DNA of 64,000 nucleotides from Chlorobium sp. GTDB taxonomy: Bacteria > Bacteroidota > Chlorobiia > Chlorobiales > Chlorobiaceae. The notes under the pieces were generated by a model. It made no database searches and was not told the DNA's origin. It saw only the letters and a program-made list of their open reading frames with translations. This document shows, in pieces, positions 41,675 to 50,520 of the stretch. Within the stretch, counting starts at the first letter, position 1. Each line of letters starts with the position of its first letter. The stretch is taken from the NCBI GenBank assembly GCA_028277225.1, contig JANQHB010000004.1, positions 8,241 through 72,240 on the forward strand, read 5' to 3'. The translations under genes were made by a program, and so were the position numbers.

Positions 41675-44304
41675 AGGTAAACCTCCCAACCTTCAAGAAA
41701 ACGGTATGGATTACAGGGATCCTCTCCCGTCCTGAAACCGATCACGCCCTCAGGCGGAGCAACATCCTCATGTTCATCAATCCCGTCGCCTGCTACAGGA
41801 ACAATGCCTTTTTCCAGAAGGGTTTTCCGCCAGGAAAAGCTGTCGAGCACACGCTGCCATAAGAGCTCTGCAGATTCACCGTTTCCCGGAACAACGACCT
41901 CGGCCTGCGGAAATATACCTTTCCGGTCCGCAATGAGCCTCGATCTTCCGATGACATAGTAGGCAAGGCCTGGCCAAGCCCCTACTCTGCCGGCTACCAT
42001 TGCGGCATAAGCAAGCAGTTGCAGGTGTGTCCCCTCCTTGAGGCTGTTGCGCCTCGTTTCTGTACCGCCCCACTTTAAATCGATAACCGTCAATTGTCCG
42101 TCTCTGTCTGCAAGAAGCAGGTCGGCACGACCTCTCATCACCACTCCTTCAACACTGCCCTGAAGCTCGGTTTCGGCTTCCATCCTTTGCCCTCCCCGCT
42201 CCACGAGCACCGGTAGAAGCCTTGCAACCGCCCTTCTGACAGTACTCCGCAGGTTTTCGAGATCAGCTCCCCTGCCGGGCAGGAGAAGCAGGGCACCCTC
42301 ATGCCTGACCAGTACCGGAAAGACCTCGTTGAACCATGCATCGAATTCAATCGCACCGAGGTTTTTCTCCTGAAGCATTGCAACGAGCTCCTGAACAATC
42401 CTGTGTGCCAGCAGCCCATAAAGCCTTATCCCGTCGCTCATGCCGATGAACTGCGGCTGCCGTATCCTTGCAACCTGGTCGAGAAACCAGCAGGAAGGGG
42501 CGGCGATAAAAGCCTCGAGTGAGGTTGGTGAAAAATGGCATTGCGCAATAGTCACACGTTCGGGAAGGCTCCAGAATTGCTTCCTCCGGGGCAGATCAAG
42601 AACGGGAAGGGTTTTGCCAGTCCCGTCAGAACCTGAAATGATGCCTTCAACCTGCCTGATCCCGGCACCGGGAACGTATCGGGACAATTCGAGCCAGAAA
42701 GGATGATGTTCTTCTGTTTCAGGAGGAAGAACCAGCGTCAGTTTTTTTTCTGCAGCAAGCACAGGACGCCTCCAGTCTTCGGACTGCCACCTGAGCAAGG
42801 TTTCCAGAGACGGGATCATCACTCCCTCACGCTCGAGAAGCGACCTCTCGGCCGCTGTCCAGGGTGGCCCCTGTTCCATCTGCGGCTCCGCCGCCCACCA
42901 CCAGAGAACATGCGAAAACGGCTCGCAGACAGCACCCGGACTTGAGGTATCGGAAATACTTCCCGCTTCACGCCGACGGTAAGGAACCGTCCCGCTGTCA
43001 GCCATTTCAAGCAGCTTTTCGATCTGGTATCTGCCGGCGTGACGCTCCCCATCTGCACGCAACATCGACAGCGCATCCCGGAAAGCCGACGCCTGATCGA
43101 GGGCGGCAGACCAGACGGCTGCATTTCCATCACGTTCATCACTGTCGACTTTCTTCGAATCCAGAAAATCCGATACCCTTCCGGCGCACTGTATAAGCTG
43201 ATCAAGGGGAATCGGGCTTGCCGGAGAATGACTCGCTCCCAGCCATCGCTGGATTTCCTCAACCGCGTTCCGCCCGCTTCCACCGTCATTGATTTTGAAC
43301 TGCTCCAGCACCTTGTTCCACTCCGGACTTCCTGTCCCCGGTGACCGGGCGACTGTACGTGCAAGCTCTTCTGCAAGCGCCGGATCGAGAGGATTGACCT
43401 TTTCGGGCAGGGCAAGGAACGAAAAGAGAGCATCAACATCCAGCGGCTCCTGCAAAAGCCTGGTGGCAAGCGGAAGCAGCTGGAAGACAGGGCCGCCATT
43501 CTTCCTTGTTGAAAAGCCCTGTTGTGCCATCCCCTCTGAAACCAGCACCTCATCGAGAAGGGACGGTTCAACAGGGTGAACAAGAAGCGTGTCGCCGGGC
43601 AGATCGGCAAGATCCCGAACAGAGCGGTATGCTGCAGCAAGCGGAGTAGCGGCAGTCAGAACAGTTACAGAACCATCGTCCACAGCCGCATCAGGACAAG
43701 CTGGGCCAACGTGTTCCAGGAGGCGCCGCTGCAGTTCATACAAATGTGTTCCCGGAACAGCCAGAGGTCTTTCAAAGCTGCTGCTGTATCTGAACGGGAG
43801 CTGCCGGATCACCTCCTGCCAACAGAGTGGATGGCGATCGAGCGGTTCGAGCAGAACCAATGAGGTTATAGGGGTTTGCATATCCTGCAATGCTGCCGCA
43901 ACCAGAATAAGCCGCTCACCGTTTCCCGGCGAAAGCCCTTCGTTTTTCAAACCATGCTCGATATCGGCAAGATCGAGAAGCCTTTTTGAATGCCCTTCCA
44001 GGCTGAAGAATCCTTTCCAGCCATGGAGATAGAGATCATCCCTCCATTCAAGAAGCCGATCTGCCACACCGAAATCATCTATCAGCATCGATCGACTGTA
44101 AAAACGGTTGCCGTCATCGACCCGTTTGAGAACCTTTCTGCAGACAAGCGTCCTCTGCAGCCTGGACTGCCGTTTTCCCGAAAGGCCGAGATACAGTTCC
44201 AGTTGCGAAAGCAGGCCCGAGGGGCCGAGCATGAGGCGGTCAAAGGCATCCTGCCGTTTCCAGCTTCGCTTTTTATCCAGGTTCAATCCGAGAATAACCT
44301 TCAT
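41671..44304 (-). CDS. AddB-like nuclease-helicase subunit
   Basis: A protein of about 877 residues. The N-terminal two thirds lack the conserved helicase motifs, as in AddB and RecC where this region is a scaffold. The C-terminal part is a PD-(D/E)XK nuclease: GRADLLLADRDGQLTVIDLKWGG and HLQLLAYAAM supply the GRxD, DxK and QxxxY elements. SPTSLEAFIAAPSCWFLD is the usual entrance of this nuclease fold. The four Cys that hold an iron-sulfur cluster in Bacillus AddB are not all present, so a cluster is doubtful. The frame is open to a TTG at 44346, but ATG 44304 is preferred. It is translationally coupled (ATGA) to the AddA-like gene. Confidence 0.82.
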   Translation of the reverse strand: MKVILGLNLDKKRSWKRQDAFDRLMLGPSGLLSQLELYLGLSGKRQSRLQRTLVCRKVLKRVDDGNRFYSRSMLIDDFGVADRLLEWRDDLYLHGWKGFFSLEGHSKRLLDLADIEHGLKNEGLSPGNGERLILVAAALQDMQTPITSLVLLEPLDRHPLCWQEVIRQLPFRYSSSFERPLAVPGTHLYELQRRLLEHVGPACPDAAVDDGSVTVLTAATPLAAAYRSVRDLADLPGDTLLVHPVEPSLLDEVLVSEGMAQQGFSTRKNGGPVFQLLPLATRLLQEPLDVDALFSFLALPEKVNPLDPALAEELARTVARSPGTGSPEWNKVLEQFKINDGGSGRNAVEEIQRWLGASHSPASPIPLDQLIQCAGRVSDFLDSKKVDSDERDGNAAVWSAALDQASAFRDALSMLRADGERHAGRYQIEKLLEMADSGTVPYRRREAGSISDTSSPGAVCEPFSHVLWWWAAEPQMEQGPPWTAAERSLLEREGVMIPSLETLLRWQSEDWRRPVLAAEKKLTLVLPPETEEHHPFWLELSRYVPGAGIRQVEGIISGSDGTGKTLPVLDLPRRKQFWSLPERVTIAQCHFSPTSLEAFIAAPSCWFLDQVARIRQPQFIGMSDGIRLYGLLAHRIVQELVAMLQEKNLGAIEFDAWFNEVFPVLVRHEGALLLLPGRGADLENLRSTVRRAVARLLPVLVERGGQRMEAETELQGSVEGVVMRGRADLLLADRDGQLTVIDLKWGGTETRRNSLKEGTHLQLLAYAAMVAGRVGAWPGLAYYVIGRSRLIADRKGIFPQAEVVVPGNGESAELLWQRVLDSFSWRKTLLEKGIVPVAGDGIDEHEDVAPPEGVIGFRTGEDPCNPYRFLEGWEVYL

Positions 44305-44516
44305 GAGCGTCTTTCTTGGCAGCGGTTCAGTGAGTACAGGATACAACCATTCTCATATCCTGAAAAATAGGCCATAAGACCATGATCACAAATCAGTCAC
44401 AGCAATTGAGAGGCCATAAAAACATCAACCATAATTCGATCGGAAGCAAAATCAGACAAATGAAAAATAGGCGTATATTGCAGATGAATCGATACACACC
44501 TGAAAAATCAGCATCA

Positions 44517-44663
44517 ATGAAGCGTTTTGCACAAGGTATTCTCCTGGTACTGATCGTTTTTGGAGCCCCCCTTCTTATTCTGTCACTGTTCAGGGAAACA
44601 GAAAGGAGTTCCCATGGAACAGTCGGCCGGGAGATCCATAACTCCGGAGCCTGCAATGAATAA
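44517..44663 (+). CDS. Possible small membrane peptide (doubtful)
   Basis: From the ATG at 44517 the frame gives 48 residues with a strong hydrophobic segment (GILLVLIVFGAPLLILSLF) and a polar tail. There is no ribosome-binding site. Its end overlaps the following membrane-protein gene by 50 bases in another frame. It could be a real exported peptide encoded in front of that gene, or a chance frame. Confidence 0.3.
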   Translation: MKRFAQGILLVLIVFGAPLLILSLFRETERSSHGTVGREIHNSGACNE

Positions 44664-45030
44664 AGCATATACACTGATCTCTGCACTCGTCATCGCTCTT
44701 GTAGCGGTCTTTCATCTTGTCCGGGCCCTTATGGGCTGGGATTTCATCATCGGTGACTACTCCCTGGCGGTGATGCGATCATGGATTGTCTTCGGCGTCC
44801 TGTTCTGCCTTGCCGCATGGGGCATAAAGGGAGGAAGTGCATATCTTATTGTCTCCTCCCTGCTGTTCGGACTCGTTGCCATCCTCCATATCTACCGCGT
44901 CCTCGTTACAGGAACAGTCGTTCTCGTTAACAACGCAGAGTTCCCGCTGAACGCGTCATGGGGCGCATTTGCGCTTTGCCTGCTCCTTTGCGCCTGGGGG
45001 ATCAAAAGCTACGTTTCCCGAAACAACTGA
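44614..45030 (+). CDS. Small four-helix membrane protein, unknown function
   Basis: A 138-residue protein with four membrane segments (roughly residues 19-38, 50-70, 75-96 and 112-130) and no known motif. The ATG at 44614 has a very good ribosome-binding site, GAAAGGAG 5 bases upstream, so it is preferred over the longer frame from 44560. It is followed 16 bp later by another small gene with its own GGAG site and then by the Nudix gene, so the three may form a unit. Confidence 0.7.
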   Translation: MEQSAGRSITPEPAMNKAYTLISALVIALVAVFHLVRALMGWDFIIGDYSLAVMRSWIVFGVLFCLAAWGIKGGSAYLIVSSLLFGLVAILHIYRVLVTGTVVLVNNAEFPLNASWGAFALCLLLCAWGIKSYVSRNN

Positions 45031-45046
45031 AACCGGAGAAACAACA

Positions 45047-45235
45047 ATGGCTGCATTCCATACCGTTTCTTCCGGATCACTCCACACGGGAAGGCTTGAG
45101 CGGATTGACGACCTGCTTATGCTCTTGAAATCCTCGCTCTTGACCATGCTATCCGGCTCGGAAAAATCGAGGCTTTTGAAGGACCTGATTTCAACCGCGG
45201 GCCGGATCAGGAAACAGGATTGCCATTGTGGGTAA
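45047..45235 (+). CDS. Small conserved-looking protein, unknown function
   Basis: A 62-residue protein from the ATG at 45047, with a GGAG ribosome-binding site 9 bases upstream. It begins MAAFHTVSSGSLHTGRLERI and is predicted mostly helical (DDLLMLLKSSLLTMLSG, KDLISTAGRI), with a short Cys/His ending DCHCG. Its last 8 bases overlap the GTG start of the Nudix gene, suggesting coupled translation. No family was recognised. Confidence 0.6.
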   Translation: MAAFHTVSSGSLHTGRLERIDDLLMLLKSSLLTMLSGSEKSRLLKDLISTAGRIRKQDCHCG

Positions 45236-45653
45236 GGTAGAGAGCATCCCCCATATCGGTGACGTTGTATGTGCTATCATCGAAAAAGATGATCGGTTTC
45301 TCATTGCGCAGCGGCCTGAAGGAAAATCGCTCGCGCTGCTGTGGGAGTTTCCGGGAGGAAAGGTTGAAGCCGGTGAAGAGATGGAGGAAGCCCTCAAAAG
45401 AGAGCTCTGTGAAGAGCTGCATGTGGAGATCGTGGTCATTCGCCCACTGTCGCCCTCTTTTCACGCCTATCATGATTTTTCGCTGAGGCTCGTTCCCTTC
45501 CTCTGCAGACTGAGCAAAGGCGAACCCCGCAGCCTTGAACACAAGGAACTTCGCTGGATCAAACCGGAAGATATAGCTCTCTACGCCTTTCCGGAAGCCG
45601 ACCTGCCGGTGCTCGAAGAGTACCTTGACCTGATCGCCGGCAGGAAAGAATGA
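45228..45653 (+). CDS. Nudix hydrolase, MutT-like
   Basis: A 141-residue Nudix protein starting at GTG. The Nudix box is complete: GGKVEAGEEMEEALKREL, CEEL (pattern Gx5Ex7REUxEExGU, with H replacing the last G). The surrounding IAQRPEGKSLALLWEFPGGK is typical for MutT, which removes 8-oxo-dGTP from the nucleotide pool. It overlaps the small upstream gene by 8 bases and is convergent with the FISUMP lipoprotein gene 6 bp away. Confidence 0.92.
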   Translation: MGKVESIPHIGDVVCAIIEKDDRFLIAQRPEGKSLALLWEFPGGKVEAGEEMEEALKRELCEELHVEIVVIRPLSPSFHAYHDFSLRLVPFLCRLSKGEPRSLEHKELRWIKPEDIALYAFPEADLPVLEEYLDLIAGRKE

Positions 45654-45659
45654 TGAACG

Positions 45660-46397
45660 TTACTCCTTGATGCAGCGTACCGAAAAACCGCATTTCTTGT
45701 TAAAGCTGAATCGGTAGACACCCGTCTCATTGGTCGTTATGCCCCTGAACCACACCCTGTCGTTTTCGGCTTCGGTGTTAGTCCAGAAGGATGCATACCT
45801 GCCAAAAAAGTTGAACGGGCCATCGTTGTCGCGGTACCCGCCCGCCACTGCCGAAAAACCGGTCTCATTGGTTGCCCCGCCGTTGGGTTCTTTCCAGTGT
45901 TCCGTTCCGCTCTCCTTGAGCTTCCCGCCGACATTCGCATCATTACCGCGAAACTCGACCTCACCGGTTACGTCCGGATTCATGCCGAGATGCTCCTCGA
46001 GCTTACGCCAGTCCTCCTCGGTGGGAATGCGCCAGCCTTCAGGCGCAAGACCCCGCGGATCACTGACTGCATACCAGTTGTAAAGCTTGCCGTAAACCTT
46101 GCCGTTCTCCGGATTGTTATCATACTCGCTCCACGCTCCGGTCTCGAGAACAACCCACTCCTCCAGTGCAGTAAACCCGGGAATCGCATCGCCGTTCCGG
46201 TATCGTGTCACCTTCAGGTTCTCGGCCATCCAGACCTGGTCGCCGATACGAACAGTGGTATACTCATTTCCGTCGATGTCTGTCACCGGTTCGGAAAACT
46301 GCGGTCCGGCAGGCTTCTTCTCCGTACAAGCGAAGATTGCAAGAAGAACGATTGCCGCAGCAAGTGGTAGTATTGAATATGATATAAAACGTTTCAT
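45660..46397 (-). CDS. FISUMP-domain lipoprotein
   Basis: A 245-residue protein with a lipoprotein signal (lipobox LAIFAC, Cys24) and a FISUMP domain over nearly all of the mature part: IDGNEYTTVRIGDQVWMAEN, LKVTRYRNGDAIPG, YNWYAVSDPRGLAPEGWRIP, ATNETGFSAVAGGYRD and the final CGFSVRCIKE. It is a paralogue of the exported protein at 14747-15562, more compact and better matched to the domain consensus. It is likely anchored in the outer membrane; the function is unknown. Confidence 0.92.
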   Translation of the reverse strand: MKRFISYSILPLAAAIVLLAIFACTEKKPAGPQFSEPVTDIDGNEYTTVRIGDQVWMAENLKVTRYRNGDAIPGFTALEEWVVLETGAWSEYDNNPENGKVYGKLYNWYAVSDPRGLAPEGWRIPTEEDWRKLEEHLGMNPDVTGEVEFRGNDANVGGKLKESGTEHWKEPNGGATNETGFSAVAGGYRDNDGPFNFFGRYASFWTNTEAENDRVWFRGITTNETGVYRFSFNKKCGFSVRCIKE

Positions 46398-46423
46398 ACA
46401 TCGGATTATTTACTGTTCCGGCC

Positions 46424-46705
46424 TCACACCATCACCTTTGTTTCGAAAAAGTATTGCAAGATGCATTCTCCCGCCTCCTGAAGAGCTTTATCGATAGCGG
46501 CTTCATCATCACATTCTTCAAGAAGCTCAACCTCCTCTGCAAGGCAGACGTCTTCCGGTTCTTCAGCTTCCGTTGAACAACTGTCCGGATTGTCGAATGG
46601 ATTATCGGTAACCATTTTCGAGACAAGCCCTTTGAGCCGGGGAGACACAAGCCTCTCAAAAACAAACCTGTCACCTTCCCTGTATATCTTGAAATCCTTG
46701 TTCAT
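46424..46705 (-). CDS. Small acidic protein, unknown function
   Basis: A 93-residue protein with a basic N-terminal third (FKIYREGDRFVFERLVSPRL) and a strongly acidic middle (EAEEPEDVCLAEEVELLEEC), ending in a short helix (ALQEAGECILQYFFET). Five Cys are spread along it. No family recognised. It could be translated alone; the FISUMP lipoprotein gene lies just downstream. Confidence 0.5.
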   Translation of the reverse strand: MNKDFKIYREGDRFVFERLVSPRLKGLVSKMVTDNPFDNPDSCSTEAEEPEDVCLAEEVELLEECDDEAAIDKALQEAGECILQYFFETKVMV

Positions 46706-46788
46706 ATATCCACTGTCTTGTTGAAAAAAAACAGCTGTAAGTTAGGGTAATTCCGGGAAAATCAAGAATCGTGTTATTCGTGAATGGT

Positions 46789-46823
46789 GATTCGTGATTC
46801 GTGATTCGTGATTCGTGATTCGT
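46789..46823. repeat. GATTCGT heptamer array
   Basis: Five perfect tandem copies of GATTCGT, followed by a degenerate sixth (GAATGGA). Related heptamers are found at 50471-50498, 51226-51256 and 52141-52224. It lies in the 295-bp gap between the acidic protein and the alpha/beta hydrolase genes. Confidence 0.85.
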
Positions 46824-46971
46824 GAATGGAAGATAGCGGGAAGAGGAGAGTGTCAGGTGAAAATATTTTTTCTGTATAGTCTGGCTGTTCGATGGTTAAT
46901 CGTACAGGGTTACCGGTTAAGAGAGCAAAGAGAACCCCCGAATGCATGATAATGCATTTCTTTTTGATAGT

Positions 46972-46992
46972 GACAATCGCTCAATTTAGGTT
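46972..46992 (+). repeat. 21-bp direct repeat, copy 2
   Basis: Exact copy of the sequence at 643-663, in the same orientation, ending 8 bases before the stop codon of the minus-strand alpha/beta hydrolase gene. Flanking bases differ from those of copy 1. Confidence 0.55.
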
Positions 46993-47000
46993 CCGGTCTT

Positions 47001-47984
47001 TCAGGATGACCCTGGAGTTGATCGATTGCCATTGACGGCCTGAATCTGCTCCACTATCAATCCGGTGGCTTTTTCAGGAAGTTCGAGCGTAATCAGGTGC
47101 CCGCATTTTGGAACACAGACATAAGAACCCTTTTTTGCACAATCACGCAGTTTGCGGATGTTCCTGCTGCTCATGATTACATCGCCGTCTCCGGCTACAA
47201 ACAGAAGAGGAACGTCAACGCTTGCTACCATATCAGGGATGGATTCTGTGACTTCACGCATGGTAATCTGGCGGGTAGTCATGAGGATAGCTTCGGGACA
47301 ACAAAGTTCGAGACTTTTGACACCGACCATAATATCGTGAAACGAAACAGGATTTCTGGCCAGGACAACCCTCGCATACGCATAGAGTGGCTGCCACCAT
47401 GGAATTTTTCTCAGTACCTTGTTGAATGTGAACGTCAGTATTGCCGGGGCGAAACGTTCCAGAATCGCATTATTCGGCGTTGAACCGAAATTGTAAAAAA
47501 TGATCGACTTGATATTGTCATGTGTTTTAGACGCGTAATCGAGCGTCACAAACGGACCAAAGGAAAACGCGGCAATATGAAAATCATGTATACCCAGCTT
47601 TTCGACGATTTCGGCAAGATCGTTCGAAAAAGAGGCAATGGAATAATCCTTGCGCGGATCGGAATTCGACCAGCCGTGCCCCTTCAGGTCATAGGCTATA
47701 GTCCGTATCCCCTGGCGGTTCAGTTCCCTGATAACATGATGCCACCACAGCCACCAGCAGTCCCAGCCGTGAACAAGAAGGACGGTTTCTTCCGCATCTT
47801 CCGGCCCTGAAACCTGGTAATGATGAACAACCCCGTTGATTTCAATAAACCGGCTGTTCTTCATCAGTTCGAGCTCATATTCCGCCCGTCTGACTCTTTT
47901 CGGGTCACCGGCTTTCTGCTCCCGTTCCAGTTCTTCCTTGTAAGAAAGGTACTTATCCGTTGGGGACAGCTCTGTAACATTCAT
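47001..47984 (-). CDS. Alpha/beta hydrolase
   Basis: A protein of about 327 residues with an alpha/beta hydrolase fold: oxyanion region LLVHGWDCWWLWW, YDLKGHGWSNSDPRKDY, nucleophile elbow AFSFGP (Ser in place, but the first Gly of GxSxG is Ala), Asp in FVAGDGDVI and His in KCGHLITLELP. The N-terminal 45 residues are an extra charged helical segment. The ATG at 47984 follows GGTGG by 4 bases and is preferred over 48011. The substrate cannot be inferred; it is divergent from the serine biosynthesis genes. Confidence 0.85.
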   Translation of the reverse strand: MNVTELSPTDKYLSYKEELEREQKAGDPKRVRRAEYELELMKNSRFIEINGVVHHYQVSGPEDAEETVLLVHGWDCWWLWWHHVIRELNRQGIRTIAYDLKGHGWSNSDPRKDYSIASFSNDLAEIVEKLGIHDFHIAAFSFGPFVTLDYASKTHDNIKSIIFYNFGSTPNNAILERFAPAILTFTFNKVLRKIPWWQPLYAYARVVLARNPVSFHDIMVGVKSLELCCPEAILMTTRQITMREVTESIPDMVASVDVPLLFVAGDGDVIMSSRNIRKLRDCAKKGSYVCVPKCGHLITLELPEKATGLIVEQIQAVNGNRSTPGSS

Positions 47985-48195
47985 GTTTCCACCAGTTTCA
48001 AACAGTGCCATTACGAAGATTCAATACAGAAAGTTATTGAATGTTTTTAAATTACATCATTCATTTTTTGCGGCAGGCTCGCTCTAACCCGTGCCGCCGC
48101 CTTGAGCAAATTCTTGTTGACGACCGAAGAGGCTGCAGTATTTGAGCCTTGATTGAAGGCGTCATTTTGAACAAACAAAGAAGGAACATCAAAGC

Positions 48196-49293
48196 ATGGC
48201 AAGAAAATTCAATTTCAGTGCAGGCCCTGCGATGCTGCCGACAGCAGTGATCGAACGCGCCCGTGAAGAGATGCTGGACTGGAACGGTTCAGGAATGTCG
48301 GTAATGGAAATGAGCCACAGGGGCAAGGAATTTGTCTCTATAGCTGAAAAAGCCGAAGCCGACCTGCGCGACATTATGGCGATTCCCGATAACTACAAAG
48401 TACTCTTTCTCCAGGGAGGCGCATCCAGCCAGTTTGCCATGATCCCTATGAACCTGCTCGGAGGAAAAAAACAGGCTGATTATATCAATACCGGCATGTG
48501 GTCAAAAAAAGCCATTGCCGAGGGAAAAAACTTCTGTGAGGTAAACCTTGCCGGGGACACGTCAAGCGAGCATTTCACCACCGTACCCGATGAAGATGCC
48601 CTGATGCTGAATCCTGAAGCTGCATATCTTCACTACACTCCCAACGAGACCATCGGTGGTGTCGAGTTCAACTATATCCCTGAAACAGGAGATGTCCCGC
48701 TGGTGGCTGACATGTCTTCCACGATACTGTCACGTCCTGTGGACGTGTCCCGCTTCGGTCTCATTTATGCCGGTGCACAGAAAAACATCGGACCGTCTGG
48801 ACTCACCATTGTTATTATCCGTGAGGATCTCATCGACGAACCGACCGCTGGAACCCCGACAATGTTCAAATACTCGACTCATGCCGAAGCAGGCTCAATG
48901 TACAATACACCTCCCACATACAACTGGTATATCGCCGGGCTTGTTTTTGAATGGATCAAGGAAAAGGGAGGACTTGAAGGCATGGCCGAGATCAACCGCA
49001 GAAAAGCCGAAAAACTCTACACAGCTATTGATGGATCGGAGTTCTATCATAATCCCGTCGCCCCACATGCCCGTTCATGGATGAACATCCCATTTACCCT
49101 GGTCAACCGTCACCATCACTATCCTGACCTGGACAGCAAGTTTTTGTCAGAAGCCAAAGAGCATGGTCTGATCACCCTCAAAGGACACCGTTCTGTCGGC
49201 GGTATGCGTGCAAGCATTTATAACGCAATGCCTGAAGAAGGGGTAGACACGCTTATATCCTTTATGCAGGATTTTGAAAAGAATCACGGATAA
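48196..49293 (+). CDS. serC: Phosphoserine aminotransferase
   Basis: A 365-residue PLP-dependent class V aminotransferase that converts 3-phosphohydroxypyruvate and glutamate to phosphoserine. It begins with the family signature FNFSAGPAMLPTAV, has EMSHRGKEF, LFLQGGASSQFAMIPMNLL, and the PLP Lys near residue 196 in YAGAQKNIGPSG. It ends with the SVGGMRASIYNAMP block. AGAAGGA lies 9-15 bases upstream of the ATG. serA follows after 15 bp, so both phosphoserine-pathway steps are in one unit. Confidence 0.97.
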   Translation: MARKFNFSAGPAMLPTAVIERAREEMLDWNGSGMSVMEMSHRGKEFVSIAEKAEADLRDIMAIPDNYKVLFLQGGASSQFAMIPMNLLGGKKQADYINTGMWSKKAIAEGKNFCEVNLAGDTSSEHFTTVPDEDALMLNPEAAYLHYTPNETIGGVEFNYIPETGDVPLVADMSSTILSRPVDVSRFGLIYAGAQKNIGPSGLTIVIIREDLIDEPTAGTPTMFKYSTHAEAGSMYNTPPTYNWYIAGLVFEWIKEKGGLEGMAEINRRKAEKLYTAIDGSEFYHNPVAPHARSWMNIPFTLVNRHHHYPDLDSKFLSEAKEHGLITLKGHRSVGGMRASIYNAMPEEGVDTLISFMQDFEKNHG

Positions 49294-49308
49294 CCATCAA
49301 TACTTACC

Positions 49309-50472
49309 ATGTTCAAGATACTGACACTCAACAACATCTCGGTGGCAGGACTCGACCGCCTGCCCCGGGACAAGTACGAGATTGCTTCTGAAATCGTACA
49401 TCCGGACGCCATACTCCTCCGCTCTTTCAAGATGCACGACATGGATATTCCCGAAACCCTGAAAGCAGTCGGGCGGGCTGGAGCAGGCGTTAACAATATC
49501 CCTGTCGATAAACTGACCGGTATGGGCATACCGGTTTTCAACACTCCCGGAGCCAATGCCAATGCCGTCAAGGAACTCGTCATAGCAGCGCTTTTGATGG
49601 CAAGCCGCAATCTTGCACAGGCATGGGATTATGCACGAAGTCTTGAAGGAGACGACGCCAGCATTGCAAAAGCGGTGGAAGCCGGAAAGAAAAAATATGT
49701 CGGCACGGAGCTTCCCGGAAAAACAATCGGCGTTATCGGCCTAGGAGCCATCGGAGGCCGGATCGCAAATGCGGTTATCGATCTCGGTATGAACGTCATC
49801 GGATACGACCCGACCGTCACGATCCAGCACGCCTGGAACCTGTCCTCACAGGTAAAACGGGCGCTCAGTTTCGAGGAACTTCTTTCGGAAGCGGACTATA
49901 TCACGTTTCATGTCCCCCTTGTTGATGCCACCAGAAACATGCTGAACAGCGACAGCATCCGTCACATGAAAGAAAACGCGATTATCCTGAACTTCTCCAG
50001 GGGCGGGATCGTAGACGACGACGCGATTATCGATGCCATCGACAACGGCAAACTGAACACCTATATCAACGACTTCCCGACAAGCCGGAACAAGAACCGC
50101 CCGCATGTAATTGCCTTGCCGCACCTTGGAGCATCGACGCTCGAAGCTGAGGAAAACTGCGCGGTCATGGTTGCCAACCAGATCCAGGATTATCTCGAAA
50201 ACGGCAACATCACCAACTCGGTCAACTTCCCTGAAATGATCATGCCGAGAGCAGGAGCATCAAGAATTGCGATCTCGAATTCAAACGTCCCCAACATGGT
50301 CGGTCAGATCACGTCTGTTCTTGCCGATTCGGACATTAACATCACCGATATGCTCAATAAATCCAGGGGCGATATCGCCTATAACCTTCTCGATCTTGAA
50401 ACTTCGGTAGAATCAGACGTTGCCGAAAAGCTCAAAAAGATCGAAGGAGTTCTGGCGGTGAGGATTGTTTAG
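49309..50472 (+). CDS. serA: D-3-phosphoglycerate dehydrogenase
   Basis: A 387-residue enzyme that oxidises 3-phosphoglycerate with NAD, the first step of serine synthesis. It has GRAGAGVNNIPVDKL, a NAD-binding motif GVIGLGAIGGRIAN near residue 144, NFSRGGIVDD with the catalytic Arg, and LPHLGASTLEAE with the catalytic His. The C-terminus is an ACT-type domain (NMVGQITSVLADSDINITDM), which gives serine feedback in related enzymes. The type is the short one without the intervening domain. It follows serC by 15 bp. Confidence 0.95.
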   Translation: MFKILTLNNISVAGLDRLPRDKYEIASEIVHPDAILLRSFKMHDMDIPETLKAVGRAGAGVNNIPVDKLTGMGIPVFNTPGANANAVKELVIAALLMASRNLAQAWDYARSLEGDDASIAKAVEAGKKKYVGTELPGKTIGVIGLGAIGGRIANAVIDLGMNVIGYDPTVTIQHAWNLSSQVKRALSFEELLSEADYITFHVPLVDATRNMLNSDSIRHMKENAIILNFSRGGIVDDDAIIDAIDNGKLNTYINDFPTSRNKNRPHVIALPHLGASTLEAEENCAVMVANQIQDYLENGNITNSVNFPEMIMPRAGASRIAISNSNVPNMVGQITSVLADSDINITDMLNKSRGDIAYNLLDLETSVESDVAEKLKKIEGVLAVRIV

Positions 50473-50498
50473 TAGTGATTCGTAAATAGTGAATGGTT
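50471..50498. repeat. Degenerate heptamer block
   Basis: Four 7-bp units (AGTAGTG, ATTCGTA, AATAGTG, AATGGTT) directly after the serA stop codon, related to the GATTCGT array at 46789. They argue that the YrfG-like gene begins at the ATG at 50521, not at the TTG within this block. Confidence 0.6.
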
Positions 50499-50520
50499 GG
50501 CTGAACTTTCCCACATCCCG

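Noticed and set aside
46789..46823. Possible CRISPR-like repeat
   Set aside because: The units are 7 bp without spacers; no cas genes occur in the window.
50497..50520. TTG start for the YrfG-like gene
   Set aside because: It lies in a degenerate heptamer block and adds eight residues without similarity; ATG 50521 is closer to the first HAD motif.
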